Shown here: positions 42,510-52,090 of the stretch, piece by piece | Numbering within the stretch: position 1 is the stretch's first letter | Layout: every line of letters begins with the position of its first letter | Assembly: GCF_039536245.1 (NCBI RefSeq) | Contig: NZ_BAAAYN010000006.1 | Span: forward strand, 186,001-250,000 | From: Cryptosporangium minutisporangium | Lineage (GTDB): Bacteria; Actinomycetota; Actinomycetes; Mycobacteriales; Cryptosporangiaceae | Length of the DNA stretch: 64,000 nt | Direction: 5' to 3' | Translations under genes and position numbers: made by a program | Notes under the pieces: model-generated | Databases searched by the model: none | Seen by the model: only the letters and a program-made list of their open reading frames with translations | Told to the model about the DNA's origin: nothing

Positions 42510-44236
42510 TGCGCACCCCGACGGCCGCCGCGGCGCTCACCGCCCAGCTCGAGTCCTACGGCGTCGAGTACGTCTTCGGCACCTGCGGCCACACGAACAT
42601 CGCGCTGCTGGACGCGCTCGGCCGCAGCAGCATCGAGTTCGTCATCGCCCGGCACGAGCAGGCCGCCGCCCACGCCGCCGACGGCTACGCCCGGGCCAGC
42701 GGCAAGCCCGGCGTCGTCCTGCTGCACGTCGGGCCGGGAATGATGAACGCGGTCACCGGGGTCGCGACCGCGGCGCTGGACTCGGTGCCGCTGGTCGCGA
42801 TCGCCGGCGACATCCCGTCCTACTACGCCGGTCGGCACCCGCACCAGGAGGTCAACCTCCACAACGACGCCGACCAGACCGCGATCTACCGCCCGTTCGT
42901 GAAGCGCGCCTGGCACGTGCACCGGGTCGAGGACCTGCCCCGGTTCACCGAGCGGGCGTTCACCACCGCGGTCAGCGGTCGCCCGGGCGCGGTCCTGCTC
43001 AACGTCCCCATGGATCTGTTCAATCGGCCGCAGGCCGAGAAGGCCTACCCGCTGCCGGGCGAGCTGACCAAGCCCGACCTGCCCACCGAGGTCGCCGCGC
43101 GGATCGCGGACGCCCTGGCGGGCGCGGAGCGTCCGCTGATCTACCTCGGCGGCGGTCTCTCCGCCGGGCCGGGCCGGGCCGATCTCACCCGGCTGATCGA
43201 GCACCTGGACATCCCGGTCGCGCACTCGCTGATGGCCAAGGGCAGCTTGCCCGACGACCATCCGCTGGTGATGGGCATGCCGGGCTTCTGGGGGCTGGAG
43301 CAGACGAACCGGTACGCCCGCGAGGCCGACGTGGTGCTGGCGATCGCGACCCGGTTCGCCGAGACCGACGCCAGCTCCTGGGACGACCGGTACACCTGGA
43401 GCTTCCCGCCGACCCGGCTGATCCAGATCGACATCGACCCGGCCGAGATCGGCCGGAACTATCCGGTGGAGATCGGCGCGGTCGCCGACGCGGCGCTCGC
43501 CGTCCGCCGGATCGCCGAGGCGGCGATGCCGCACCCCGAGACGCCGCGCCCCGCGCTGCGGGCGGAGATCGCGGCGGGCCGCGGCGAGCTGTTCGCCGCC
43601 AGCGCCGAGCGCGGACGCAGCGACGACTTCCCGCTGCGCCCCGAACGCATCCTGCTCGACGTCCGGGAGACGCTGCCCGCCGACACCGTGCTCGTCACCG
43701 ACGTCGGCTGGAACAAGAACGGGGTCGCCCAGGCGTATCCGCTGCCGGTCGAAGGCCGGTTCATCACCCCGGGCGGCGCCTCGACGATGGGCTTCGGGCC
43801 GGCCGCCGCGCTCGGTGTCCAGATCGCCTGGCCGGACCGGCCGGTCGTCGCGCTGATCGGCGACGGCGGGATGAGCGCTCAGCTGCCGGCGTTGCCGATG
43901 GCCGTGGAGCGGGGCCTGCCGGTGCTGTTCGTCGTGATGAACAACCGGGCCCACGGCACCATCGCGGACCTGCAGACCGCCAGCTTCGGCACCGGCTACG
44001 GCTGCGAGTTCACCGACCCCGACGGGAAGCCCTACAGCCCGGACTTCGCCGCCCTCGGCGAGGCCTGCGGCGCCGACGGCTACCGCATCACGCAGCCGGG
44101 CGATCTCCGGAACGCCCTGCGCAGTGCCCTCGCGCGTCGCCGCCCCGCGGTGATCGACGTGCCGATGGTGAACGAGCCGGTGCCCACTCCGGGCCACTGG
44201 AACATCAAGGACATCTACGCCGGAATCTTCGAGTGA
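42509..44236 (+). CDS. Thiamine pyrophosphate-dependent enzyme (acetolactate synthase-like)
   Basis: 575 residues; the ATG overlaps the dehydrogenase stop (TGATG). Three-domain TPP fold: catalytic Glu in FVIARHEQAAAHAADGYAR near residue 50, a middle Rossmann domain, and the ThDP-Mg motif GDGGMSAQ ... MNNRAHGTI. Similar enzymes decarboxylate 2-oxo acids or carboligate them. The aldehyde produced would be the natural substrate of the dehydrogenase upstream. True substrate unknown; annotation as acetolactate synthase would be too specific. Confidence 0.87.
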   Translation: MRTPTAAAALTAQLESYGVEYVFGTCGHTNIALLDALGRSSIEFVIARHEQAAAHAADGYARASGKPGVVLLHVGPGMMNAVTGVATAALDSVPLVAIAGDIPSYYAGRHPHQEVNLHNDADQTAIYRPFVKRAWHVHRVEDLPRFTERAFTTAVSGRPGAVLLNVPMDLFNRPQAEKAYPLPGELTKPDLPTEVAARIADALAGAERPLIYLGGGLSAGPGRADLTRLIEHLDIPVAHSLMAKGSLPDDHPLVMGMPGFWGLEQTNRYAREADVVLAIATRFAETDASSWDDRYTWSFPPTRLIQIDIDPAEIGRNYPVEIGAVADAALAVRRIAEAAMPHPETPRPALRAEIAAGRGELFAASAERGRSDDFPLRPERILLDVRETLPADTVLVTDVGWNKNGVAQAYPLPVEGRFITPGGASTMGFGPAAALGVQIAWPDRPVVALIGDGGMSAQLPALPMAVERGLPVLFVVMNNRAHGTIADLQTASFGTGYGCEFTDPDGKPYSPDFAALGEACGADGYRITQPGDLRNALRSALARRRPAVIDVPMVNEPVPTPGHWNIKDIYAGIFE

Positions 44237-44265
44237 TCCACCCCAACCCCCAGAGGTGATGATCC

Positions 44266-45423
44266 GTGTTCGGAATCCGTAGTACCCGCCGCGCCATGGC
44301 TGCCGCGGCGGCGGTCCTGGCGCTCACGCTCAGCACGGCGTGCAGCGCACCCGGCGACGACGACGAGGACGGTGGCAGCGGCTCCGGCCCGATCAAGATC
44401 GCCGTGGTCGACGCCCAGAGCGGGCAGCTGTCCTCGCTGGGCAAGTGGGAGTACAAGGGCGTGAAGCTCGCGGTCGACGAGTGGAACGCGAAGGGCGGAA
44501 TCGACGGCCGGAAGATCGAACTCGGGCTCTTCGACGACCAGGGTGACCCGACGATCGGCACGAACCTCGCGCGCAAGATCGACAGTGAGGGCTACATCGC
44601 GATGCTCGGCACCGCGGAGAGCGCCGTGACGATCGCGATGGCCCCGATTCTGCAGCAGGCCGAGATCCCGAACATCACCTCCGGCCAGTCGCCGGGCCTC
44701 ACCGCGGTGAAGAGCCCGTTCCTGTTCCTCAACGGACCGACGAGCACGACCTACGACGAGAGCCTCGCGAAGTACATCGTCGATCAGAAGAAGATCACGA
44801 AGATCGCGATGATCACCAACAACGGCGGCTACGGCAAGGGCGAACACGACGCGTTCACCAAGGCGCTGGCCGACCGCGGGATCAAGCCGGTCGACGACCA
44901 GGTGGTGACCACCGACCAGAAGGACTTCAGCGCGGCGCTCACCAGCATTCGGCAGAAGGCACCGCAGCTGATCTTCGTCGGCGCCGAGGAGGTCGAATCC
45001 GGCCTGATCGTCAAGCAGGCCCGCGACCTCGGCATCAAGGTGCCGTTCGCCGGCGCCGCACCGCAGGGCACGCCGGTCTTCCTGGACACCGCCGGCGCGG
45101 CCAACGCCGAGGGCACGATCGTCTCCTCGCCGTACCTGAGCAACGACGTCAGCGACGCGTCCAAGAAGTTCGCCGCCGACTACCAGAAGGCGTTCAACGA
45201 GGAGGCCGAGCTGCACGGCGCCAAGGCGTACGACGGTGCGCAGATCATGTTGACCGCGCTGAAGAACAGCAACGTCGCCACCGGTAAGGAGCTGGCCGAC
45301 GCGATCCGCGCGGTCAAGCACAAGGGGCTGCTCGGCGACTTCGCGTTCGACGACACGGGTGTCGGCATCTTCGCCACGTCGATCGGCACCATCACCGGCG
45401 GAAAGCTCGTCGCCGCGAGCTGA
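44266..45423 (+). CDS. livK: Branched-chain amino acid-type ABC solute-binding lipoprotein
   Basis: 385 residues from GTG 44266 with an AGAGGTG site. Signal with lipobox LSTAC (Cys26). The mature part begins KIAVVDAQSGQLSSLGKWEYKG, a type I periplasmic-binding fold. It belongs to the complete LivKHM(G)F importer that follows. Given the catabolic neighbours the ligand may be an aromatic or organic acid rather than an amino acid. The livK symbol indicates role, not substrate. Confidence 0.87.
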   Translation: MFGIRSTRRAMAAAAAVLALTLSTACSAPGDDDEDGGSGSGPIKIAVVDAQSGQLSSLGKWEYKGVKLAVDEWNAKGGIDGRKIELGLFDDQGDPTIGTNLARKIDSEGYIAMLGTAESAVTIAMAPILQQAEIPNITSGQSPGLTAVKSPFLFLNGPTSTTYDESLAKYIVDQKKITKIAMITNNGGYGKGEHDAFTKALADRGIKPVDDQVVTTDQKDFSAALTSIRQKAPQLIFVGAEEVESGLIVKQARDLGIKVPFAGAAPQGTPVFLDTAGAANAEGTIVSSPYLSNDVSDASKKFAADYQKAFNEEAELHGAKAYDGAQIMLTALKNSNVATGKELADAIRAVKHKGLLGDFAFDDTGVGIFATSIGTITGGKLVAAS

Positions 45424-45435
45424 TTTTTCTCGACC

Positions 45436-45469
45436 CGGTGCGGGGCCGCTCGGTGGCGGCCCCGCACCG
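45436..45469 (+). terminator. Strong hairpin between livK and livH
   Basis: Perfect 14-base arms (45436-45449 and 45456-45469) and a 6-base loop directly after the binding-protein stop. It probably attenuates read-through or protects the upstream mRNA, so more binding protein is made than permease, as is known at other ABC operons. Confidence 0.65.
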
Positions 45470-45503
45470 ACGCCCGCGCCTAGGCCCCTGCTCAGGGAGA
45501 GTC

Positions 45504-46373
45504 ATGCAAGTCTTCGTTCAGACGCTCGTCGGCGGCATCAGCCTCGGAGCGATCTACGCGCTGGTCGCCATGGGTTTCTCCCTGGTCTACCGCACGATGG
45601 GCCTGGTCAACTTCGCCCACGGCAACGTCGTCATGATCGGCGCCTACCTGGCCTCCACCTTCTACCTCTCGGTCCGCCTGCCGTTCGCGCTCGCGATGGT
45701 CGTGGCGATCGCCGTCACCGGCCTCATCGGCGTCATCATCGAACGGGTTCTCCGGCCACTGGAGAACAAGGACTTCGACCTGATGCTGATCGGCACGATC
45801 GGCTTCGGCATCGTGCTGGACGCGCTGGCGATCCTGATCTGGGGCGCCACCGGCCGTGCCGTCCCCTCACCGGTGCGGTCGGCGCCGCTCGACGTGTTCG
45901 GGATCCGCATCCGCACCTACGACCTGGTCGTGCTCGCGGTCGCCGCGGCGGCGATGGTGCTGCTCGTCCTGTTCCTCCAACGCACCAAGCGCGGCGCGGC
46001 GATGCAGGCGGTGGCGATGGACCACGAGGCCGCCACCGCGGTCGGCATCCACGTCGGACGCAGCAACGCGATCGCGTTCGTGATCGGCGCCGGGCTCGCC
46101 GCGCTCGCCGGTGGCCTGGTCGGGCCGCTGCTCTACGTCAGCCCGTCGATGGGGGGCGCGCTGGGTATCAAGGGGTTCGCCGGCGCGATCCTCGGTGGCT
46201 TCGGCAGTATCCCGGGCGCGATCGTCGGCGGTCTCGCGATCGGCGTCCTGGACTCGTTCGCAGCCGGCCACTTCCAGGGCTACTCGGAGCTCGTGACGTT
46301 CGTCGTCTTCGCGGTGCTGATCATGGTCCGGCCGACGGGCATCTTCGGGGAGAAGACGGTGAACCGCGCATGA
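45504..46373 (+). CDS. livH: Branched-chain amino acid-type ABC permease LivH
   Basis: 289 residues with about eight hydrophobic segments. LivH hallmarks include GISLGAIYALVAMGFSLVYRTMG, NFAHGNVVMIGAY and GIKGFAGAILGGFGSIPGA. Preceded by a GGGAGAG site; its stop overlaps the start of the LivM-LivG fusion (ATGA). Forms the channel with the LivM part. Confidence 0.92.
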   Translation: MQVFVQTLVGGISLGAIYALVAMGFSLVYRTMGLVNFAHGNVVMIGAYLASTFYLSVRLPFALAMVVAIAVTGLIGVIIERVLRPLENKDFDLMLIGTIGFGIVLDALAILIWGATGRAVPSPVRSAPLDVFGIRIRTYDLVVLAVAAAAMVLLVLFLQRTKRGAAMQAVAMDHEAATAVGIHVGRSNAIAFVIGAGLAALAGGLVGPLLYVSPSMGGALGIKGFAGAILGGFGSIPGAIVGGLAIGVLDSFAAGHFQGYSELVTFVVFAVLIMVRPTGIFGEKTVNRA

Positions 46374-48178
46374 AGTACTCCCGGGTGGCTGCCCTCACTC
46401 TGCTCGTCGCCGCGGCGGTGGTCCTGCCCTACACCGTCGGCCGCTACACGATCCACGTCATCGACGTCACGATCATCTTCGCCATCCTCGCCATCGGCAT
46501 GGGGCTGGCGATGGGCATCGGCGGCCAGATCAACCTCGCACAGATCGCGTTCTTCGGCCTCGGCAGCTACGTCACCGCGATCCTCACGGTGAAGGAGGGC
46601 TGGGGCTTCTGGACGGCGTCCGTGCTGGCGATCCTCGCCACGGTCGCGGTCGGCCTGCTGGTCGGGACGCCCGCGCTGCGGGTCCAGTCGCACTACCTGG
46701 GCATCGTCACCCTCGGCCTCGCGCTGGCGTTCACGAACTGGCTGACCAACACCGAGCTGACCGGGGGAGCGGAGGGCATCTCCGGGATCCCGGTCCCGGA
46801 GCTGCCCGGCATCGACCTGTCCAGCGAGTACCTCTACTACTACCTGGAGATCACCGCGTTCGCGGTCCTGCTCACGTTCGGCGAGTTCATCGTCCGTACG
46901 CCGCTGGGCCGACGGCTCCGCGCGATGCGCGACGACCCGCTCGCAGCCGGCGCGATGGGTGCCGAGGTCCCGATGCTGCGGATGACCGCGTTCGCGCTCT
47001 CCAGCGTCTACGGCGGGCTGGCCGGCGTGCTCTACGCCGGGCTGATCCGGTACGTCGCACCGGAGACGTTCAGCATCGCCAACATGTTCCTGCTGCTGGC
47101 GATGGTGATCATCGGCGGCAGGCAATCGCTGGTGGGCTGCGTCGTCGGCGCCGTCGGCCTGTCCCTGGTCCGGGAGTGGCTCGTCGACTACCCGACCTAC
47201 GCCCAGATCGCCTACGGCAGCGTCGTCGTCCTGACCGTGCTGTTCGCCCCGACCGGCCTGGCCGGTCTGCCGGAGCGGATCCGCGGTGCCTATCGCCGCC
47301 GCCGTCCTGCCGCGGCCGACCGCGCGGTGCTGCGCCCCTTCCAGCCCTATGCGGACGCCGGGGAGCGAACCGCCTCCGGTGCGCCGGCGCTGGAGATCCT
47401 CTCGGTCAGCAAGCACTTCCGCGGGCTCAAGGCGCTCGACGACATCTCGCTGTCGGTGGCGGCCGCGCAGATCCGGGGCATCGTCGGCCCGAACGGTTCG
47501 GGCAAGACGACGCTGTTCAACGTCATCAGCGGGTTCTACAAGCCGACCGGCGGCGAGGTCCGGATCGATGGCCGACCGATGACCAACGCCCGGTCCTACC
47601 GGCTGGCCCAGGCCGGAGTCGCGCGGACGTTCCAGAACCTCCGGCTCTTCCCGGCCATGACCGTGCGGGAGAACGTGCTGGTGGCGCTCGACCAGACCCG
47701 GACCCGCAGCATCTGGCGGTACGCGATCTGGCAACCCGGGGTCTGGCGCCACGACCGAGCGCTGCGCCGCCAGGCCGACACGATCCTCGAGCGGTACGGC
47801 CTGACGGACTTCGGGGACGCCTTGCCCGGCGCCCTGCCCTACGGGATCCAGCGCCGCGTCGAGATCGCCCGCGCGATGGCCCGCGAGCCGCGTCTGCTGC
47901 TGCTCGACGAGCCGGCCGCCGGCCTCAACGGCGACGAAGTCCGCCAGCTCGGTGAGATCGTCCGATCGATCCGGGACAGCGGGGTCACCGTCGTGCTGAT
48001 CGAACACAACATGGGCCTGGTCATGTCGCTCTGCGAGCACGTGACCGTGCTCGCCAGCGGCCGCATCATCGCCGACGGCACGCCCGACGAGGTCGCCACC
48101 GCTCCCCAGGTCATCGAGGCCTACCTCGGCGACTCGATGGACGACGTCCTGCCCGCCGAGAAGGAGGTCCGGCCATGA
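46370..48178 (+). CDS. livM-livG: LivM permease fused to LivG ATPase
   Basis: 602 residues in one frame. Residues ~1-310 are a LivM permease (GMGLAMGIGGQINLAQIAFFGLGSYV, ALSSVYGGLAGVLYAG) with about ten membrane segments. After a ~40-residue Arg/Pro/Ala linker, residues ~345-595 are a LivG ATPase: Walker A GPNGSGKT, Q-loop RTFQNLRLFPAMTV, signature replaced by YGIQRRVEIARAMA, Walker B LLLLDEP. Fusion of membrane and ATPase subunits in the Liv family is known but uncommon. The 4-base overlaps with both neighbours show they are translated as one unit. Confidence 0.9.
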   Translation: MKYSRVAALTLLVAAAVVLPYTVGRYTIHVIDVTIIFAILAIGMGLAMGIGGQINLAQIAFFGLGSYVTAILTVKEGWGFWTASVLAILATVAVGLLVGTPALRVQSHYLGIVTLGLALAFTNWLTNTELTGGAEGISGIPVPELPGIDLSSEYLYYYLEITAFAVLLTFGEFIVRTPLGRRLRAMRDDPLAAGAMGAEVPMLRMTAFALSSVYGGLAGVLYAGLIRYVAPETFSIANMFLLLAMVIIGGRQSLVGCVVGAVGLSLVREWLVDYPTYAQIAYGSVVVLTVLFAPTGLAGLPERIRGAYRRRRPAAADRAVLRPFQPYADAGERTASGAPALEILSVSKHFRGLKALDDISLSVAAAQIRGIVGPNGSGKTTLFNVISGFYKPTGGEVRIDGRPMTNARSYRLAQAGVARTFQNLRLFPAMTVRENVLVALDQTRTRSIWRYAIWQPGVWRHDRALRRQADTILERYGLTDFGDALPGALPYGIQRRVEIARAMAREPRLLLLDEPAAGLNGDEVRQLGEIVRSIRDSGVTVVLIEHNMGLVMSLCEHVTVLASGRIIADGTPDEVATAPQVIEAYLGDSMDDVLPAEKEVRP

Positions 48179-48906
48179 CGCAGACCGTCACGTCCACCGA
48201 CGCCCTGGTGGTCGAGGGATTGACCGTCAACTACGGCGGCGTGAGCGCGGTCCGGTCGGTCGCGCTCACCGTCCCGCCCGGCTCGGCGGTGGGGATCATC
48301 GGTGCAAACGGTGCCGGGAAGACCTCGACGCTGCGGGCGATCATGGGGCTCGTCCCGCGTAGCGCGAGCACGATGCGGTGGGGAGACGTCGACCTGACGA
48401 AGGTGCCGGCCCGGGACATGGTGCGGCACGGCGTCGGCTACGTCCCGGAGGGCCGGCACGTGTTCTCCGGCTTGACCGTGGAGAAGAACCTGCTGCTCGG
48501 CGCCTACTCGCGACCGTGGAAGGCGGACACCAAACAGGCCTTGGCGGAGGTATACGAACTGTTCCCGGTGCTCGGCGAGATGCACGGGCGGCTCGCCGGG
48601 GCCCTGTCCGGCGGTCAGCAGCAGATGCTCTCGATCGGCCGCGCGCTGATGTGCCGTCCGCGGCTGCTGCTGCTCGACGAGCCGTCGATGGGGCTGTCGC
48701 CGAAGTTGGTGGCGGACATCCTCGCGGTACTGCAGCGGCTCTCCTCCGAGGGGCTGAGCCTGCTGCTGGTCGAGCAGAACGCCAAGCTGACGTTCGAGGC
48801 GACGAGCAGCTGCCTGGTCGTCGAGAACGGCGAGGTGGCGATGGTCGGCAGCTCCGAGGAGCTCCGGCACGACCCGAACGTGCGCCGCATCTACCTGGGG
48901 TTGTGA
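48175..48906 (+). CDS. livF: Branched-chain amino acid-type ABC ATPase LivF
   Basis: 243 residues. Walker A GANGAGKT, signature LSGGQQQMLSIGRALM, Walker B LLLLDEPSMGLSP, H-loop replaced by VEQNAK, typical of LivF. Start overlaps the LivM-LivG stop (ATGA). Partner of the fused ATPase in the heterodimeric motor. Confidence 0.93.
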   Translation: MTQTVTSTDALVVEGLTVNYGGVSAVRSVALTVPPGSAVGIIGANGAGKTSTLRAIMGLVPRSASTMRWGDVDLTKVPARDMVRHGVGYVPEGRHVFSGLTVEKNLLLGAYSRPWKADTKQALAEVYELFPVLGEMHGRLAGALSGGQQQMLSIGRALMCRPRLLLLDEPSMGLSPKLVADILAVLQRLSSEGLSLLLVEQNAKLTFEATSSCLVVENGEVAMVGSSEELRHDPNVRRIYLGL

Positions 48907-48938
48907 CCATGCGGCCGCGCCGGTCGCCCGGGCGGTAG

Positions 48939-48954
48939 CGTACTAACCGGTACG
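48939..48954. promoter_or_regulatory. Operator-like dyad upstream of TetR
   Basis: CGTAC-TAACCG-GTACG, 5-6-5 inverted repeat, 22 bases before the TetR ATG. Probably autoregulatory. It resembles the dyad ahead of the aldehyde dehydrogenase. Confidence 0.45.
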
Positions 48955-48976
48955 TAACTTGTGGAAGAGGGGCGGC

Positions 48977-49645
48977 ATGCCGAGCGACTCGCAGGTGATA
49001 CCGACCGAGCGGACCCGCGACGCCGAGCGCACCCGGGCGGAGATCCTCGACGTCGCGACGCACGAGTTCGCCGAGCACGGGTACGCGAGCGCACGGGTCG
49101 ACGCGATCGCCGGCAAGACCAGTACGACCAAGCGGATGATCTACTACTACTTCCGCAGCAAACAGGGCCTCTACGTCGCCGCTCTCGAGCACGCGTACCG
49201 CCGCATCCGCTCGCTCGAACAGCGGCTCGACGTGGAGGATCTCGAGCCGGTCGACGCCCTGCGTCAGCTGGCCGAGCTGACCTTCGACCACCACGAGACC
49301 CACCAGGACTTCGTCCGGCTGGTGAGTATCGAGAACATCCACCACGCCGAGCACCTGCTGAGCTCCGGAGCGCGGGAAGGGCTGGCCGCTCCGGCGCTCG
49401 ACGTGCTCACCCGGATCATGGAGCGCGGCCGCGCCGCCGGCGTCTTCCGCAGCGACCTGGACGCGCTCGACGTGCACATGATCATCAGCTCCTACTGCAT
49501 CTTCCGCGGGGCGAACCGCTACACGTTCCGGGCGATCTTCCAGCGGGACCTGCTGGATCCGGCCCGGCGCGACCACCTGCGGCGACTGCTCGGCGATCTG
49601 GTGGTCGATCACGTGACCAGCGGTGGCAAGCACGCGAGCGCGTGA
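48977..49645 (+). CDS. TetR-family regulator
   Basis: 222 residues from ATG 48977 with an AGAGGGG site; an in-frame ATG-like start at 48959 adds only MWKRGG. HTH: ARVDAIAGKTSTTKRMIYYYF. The ligand domain resembles TetR_C regulators of catabolic operons. It follows the ABC importer and precedes the flavoprotein gene. Probably represses this catabolic block. Confidence 0.9.
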   Translation: MPSDSQVIPTERTRDAERTRAEILDVATHEFAEHGYASARVDAIAGKTSTTKRMIYYYFRSKQGLYVAALEHAYRRIRSLEQRLDVEDLEPVDALRQLAELTFDHHETHQDFVRLVSIENIHHAEHLLSSGAREGLAAPALDVLTRIMERGRAAGVFRSDLDALDVHMIISSYCIFRGANRYTFRAIFQRDLLDPARRDHLRRLLGDLVVDHVTSGGKHASA

Positions 49646-49657
49646 CGGGGCCGTCTC

Positions 49658-51343
49658 GTGGCCAACACCGACGTGGACGTCGATCTGCTCGTCGTCGGCT
49701 CCGGCGCAGGTGGGCTGTCCGCCGCGGTGTTCGGTGCGGCCGCAGGACTGTCCACACTGGTGCTGGAGAAGACCGAGTGGCTGGGTGGAACGACCGCCTA
49801 CTCGGCCGGCACCGCCTGGATCCCCGGCCACCGGCACCAGGCCGACTCCGCTGCCGATCGCGAGGCCGCACGCCGCTACCTCGACACGCTCGTCGGCGAT
49901 CGGGCGCCCGTCGAGCTGCGGGAGTCGCTGCTCACCCACGGGCCGGCGGCGATCGACCAACTGGATCGGCTCGGGGTCGGCTTCCGGCACACGGTCTCCG
50001 CGGTCGACTACCACCCCGAGATCGAGGGGTGCGGCGTCGGCCGGGCGCTGGAGCCCGAACCCTTCGACGGACGTCGGCTCGGCGCAGAGCGGTTCCGGCG
50101 AGTGCGGCCTCCGGTGCCCGAGTTCGCGCTGTTCGGTGGCTCACTGATGCTGCGCCGCGCCGAGGTCGACGAGCTACTGGCGATCTTCGGCGGGTCGCCG
50201 CGCGCTGTCGGGCTCGCGCTGCGTCGCGGCGCGCGCTGGGCGCTCGACCGGCTCCGGTATCCGCGGGGTACCCGGCTGACGATGGGCAACGCGCTGGTGG
50301 CCGGCCTCTACCACCAGCTCGTTCGCCGGTCGGGTGACGTGTGGTTCGGCGCGCGGGCCGTGTCGCTGATCGTCGACGACTCCGGACGTGTCGCCGGAGC
50401 GGTGGTCTCCCGGGAGGGCGGAACCGTCCGGGTCGGCGCTCGTCGCGGGGTCGTACTCGCCGGCGGTGGCTTCGCGGCGAACCCTGCCCTGCGGGCCCGG
50501 CACCTGCCGGAGCCGACGGCGGAGTTCACCTGCGCGGCCGAGGGAGCCACCGGCGACTTCCTCACCCTGGCGGGCTCGGCGGGTGGTGCCCTCTCCGCAC
50601 CGGTTGTCGGGGCCGCGCCTGGTGCCCGGTCCGCACGGCGGGACGACAACGCGTTCTGGTTCCCGAGCTCCGTCGGCCGGCGGCGGAACGGCTCGCTCGC
50701 GGTCTTCCCACACATCTGGGATCGCGCGAAGCCGGGCATCATCGCCGTCGACGCCGCAGGCCACCGGTTCGTCGACGAGTCGGTGTCCTACCACCGCTTC
50801 GTTCGTGCGATGTACGCGACGTCGACCGTCCCGGCCTGGCTCGTGCTGGACGCGCGCACCCTGTCGCGGTACGGGCTCGGGCTGATCCGCCCGCGTCTGC
50901 CCGCGCCGCTGTTGCGCCACTACCTGCGAACCGGCTATCTACGCCGCGGCGCCACCATCGGGGAGCTGGCCGCCGCGATCGGCGTCGACCCGGCGGGGCT
51001 CGAGCAGACGATCCGCGCGGTCAACGACGCCGCGCGCCTCGGCGTCCCCCAACTCCCGCACCCCAACCCCAACCTGGGGACCATCGAGGATTCGCCGTTC
51101 TCTGCGATCGCCGTGGTGCCGACGCCGCTCGCCACGTCGCTCGGACTGCGCATCAACCCGGCGGCGCAGGTGCTCGACGCGGCCGATCAGCCGGTGCCGG
51201 GCCTCTACGCGTGCGGCAACGACGCCCAGTCGATCACGGCGTCGGAGTATCCCGGCGCCGGCTGCCAGATCGGCGCGGCGCTGACCTTCGCCTACCTGGC
51301 CGCGCGCGACGCTTCCCGTGCCCACCGATCCGGGCGCGACTGA
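49658..51343 (+). CDS. FAD-dependent oxidoreductase, 3-ketosteroid-1-dehydrogenase-like
   Basis: 561 residues from GTG 49658. FAD-binding motif VVGSGAGGLSAAVFGAAAG, then LEKTEWLGGTTAYSAG with the family WxGGTTA pattern, a central substrate domain, and the C-terminal FAD contact YPGAGCQIGAALTFAYLAA. The family includes ketosteroid dehydrogenases and fumarate reductase-type flavoproteins. No other steroid genes lie nearby, so ketosteroid specificity is not established. Confidence 0.88.
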   Translation: MANTDVDVDLLVVGSGAGGLSAAVFGAAAGLSTLVLEKTEWLGGTTAYSAGTAWIPGHRHQADSAADREAARRYLDTLVGDRAPVELRESLLTHGPAAIDQLDRLGVGFRHTVSAVDYHPEIEGCGVGRALEPEPFDGRRLGAERFRRVRPPVPEFALFGGSLMLRRAEVDELLAIFGGSPRAVGLALRRGARWALDRLRYPRGTRLTMGNALVAGLYHQLVRRSGDVWFGARAVSLIVDDSGRVAGAVVSREGGTVRVGARRGVVLAGGGFAANPALRARHLPEPTAEFTCAAEGATGDFLTLAGSAGGALSAPVVGAAPGARSARRDDNAFWFPSSVGRRRNGSLAVFPHIWDRAKPGIIAVDAAGHRFVDESVSYHRFVRAMYATSTVPAWLVLDARTLSRYGLGLIRPRLPAPLLRHYLRTGYLRRGATIGELAAAIGVDPAGLEQTIRAVNDAARLGVPQLPHPNPNLGTIEDSPFSAIAVVPTPLATSLGLRINPAAQVLDAADQPVPGLYACGNDAQSITASEYPGAGCQIGAALTFAYLAARDASRAHRSGRD

Positions 51344-51371
51344 CGGTCGAGCCCCGAGTCGGACCAGCGGT

Positions 51372-52043
51372 TCAGAGGTTCCAGAAGTATCGGCTGGTCG
51401 GCACCAGGTCCAGTCCCTGGTCCGCGCCGAACGCGGCGACGCTCGCCATCAGCTCCGTCGTCCGGCGGCGCAGTTCCGCGTCGTCGCCGCGGCTGCCGTA
51501 GAACGCGTGCGGGTCGGTCAGCGCGGCCATCGGGAAGTGCTCCTCGACGATCGCGGCGATCGGCGGCGACGACGCCGTGAGGGCCTCGTCCACGATGTTC
51601 TGGATGTAGCAGACCGTGTTCTGGGTGCGGATCGCGATCGGGGTGTGGTGCACCGTCCAGTACTCCAGGTACTCCGCCTCGGTCATCGTCGCGGGCCGAC
51701 GGAGCAGCGCGACCTGGGCGAAGACGTCGGCGCGGGCGCCGTCGGGCACCGGCGCCGGGTCGAGCCGGACCCGTTCGGTCACGCGGTAGGCGTGCGGCGC
51801 CGGTTCACCGGCCGCCTCCGCGACGGCGGTGATCGCGGGCGAGGCGTCCCCGTCGGTCCAGATCGAGACCAGGGCGGTGATCGGCTCGCCCGGCCCGAAC
51901 CGCATCGCGGGCGCCACGTCCGCGTCGTCGAGGTTGACCTGCACGGCGGACGCTCCCGCGGCGGCGAGCGTTTTGCGGAGCGGGAGTGCCGAGAGGGGAG
52001 CACCGAGGCCAGCGCGGTGCAGGACGACGATCAGCTTCTGCAC
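51372..52043 (-). CDS. EthD-domain protein
   Basis: 223 residues. The EthD/dimeric alpha-beta barrel repeat is visible at about 110-150: VALLRRPATMTEAEYLEYWTVHHTPIA. The first half probably forms a second barrel with weak similarity. EthD proteins accompany oxidative degradation genes, matching the adjacent flavoprotein. Catalytic role unknown. Confidence 0.78.
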   Translation of the reverse strand: MQKLIVVLHRAGLGAPLSALPLRKTLAAAGASAVQVNLDDADVAPAMRFGPGEPITALVSIWTDGDASPAITAVAEAAGEPAPHAYRVTERVRLDPAPVPDGARADVFAQVALLRRPATMTEAEYLEYWTVHHTPIAIRTQNTVCYIQNIVDEALTASSPPIAAIVEEHFPMAALTDPHAFYGSRGDDAELRRRTTELMASVAAFGADQGLDLVPTSRYFWNL

Positions 52044-52090
52044 GCGACGAACCTAGCAGCGAATCCGCAAAACTAGAACCGGTTACAACA

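Noticed and set aside
49658-51343. Part of a cholesterol or steroid degradation cluster
   Set aside because: Only one ketosteroid-dehydrogenase-like gene is present; ring-cleavage, mce and kst genes are absent.
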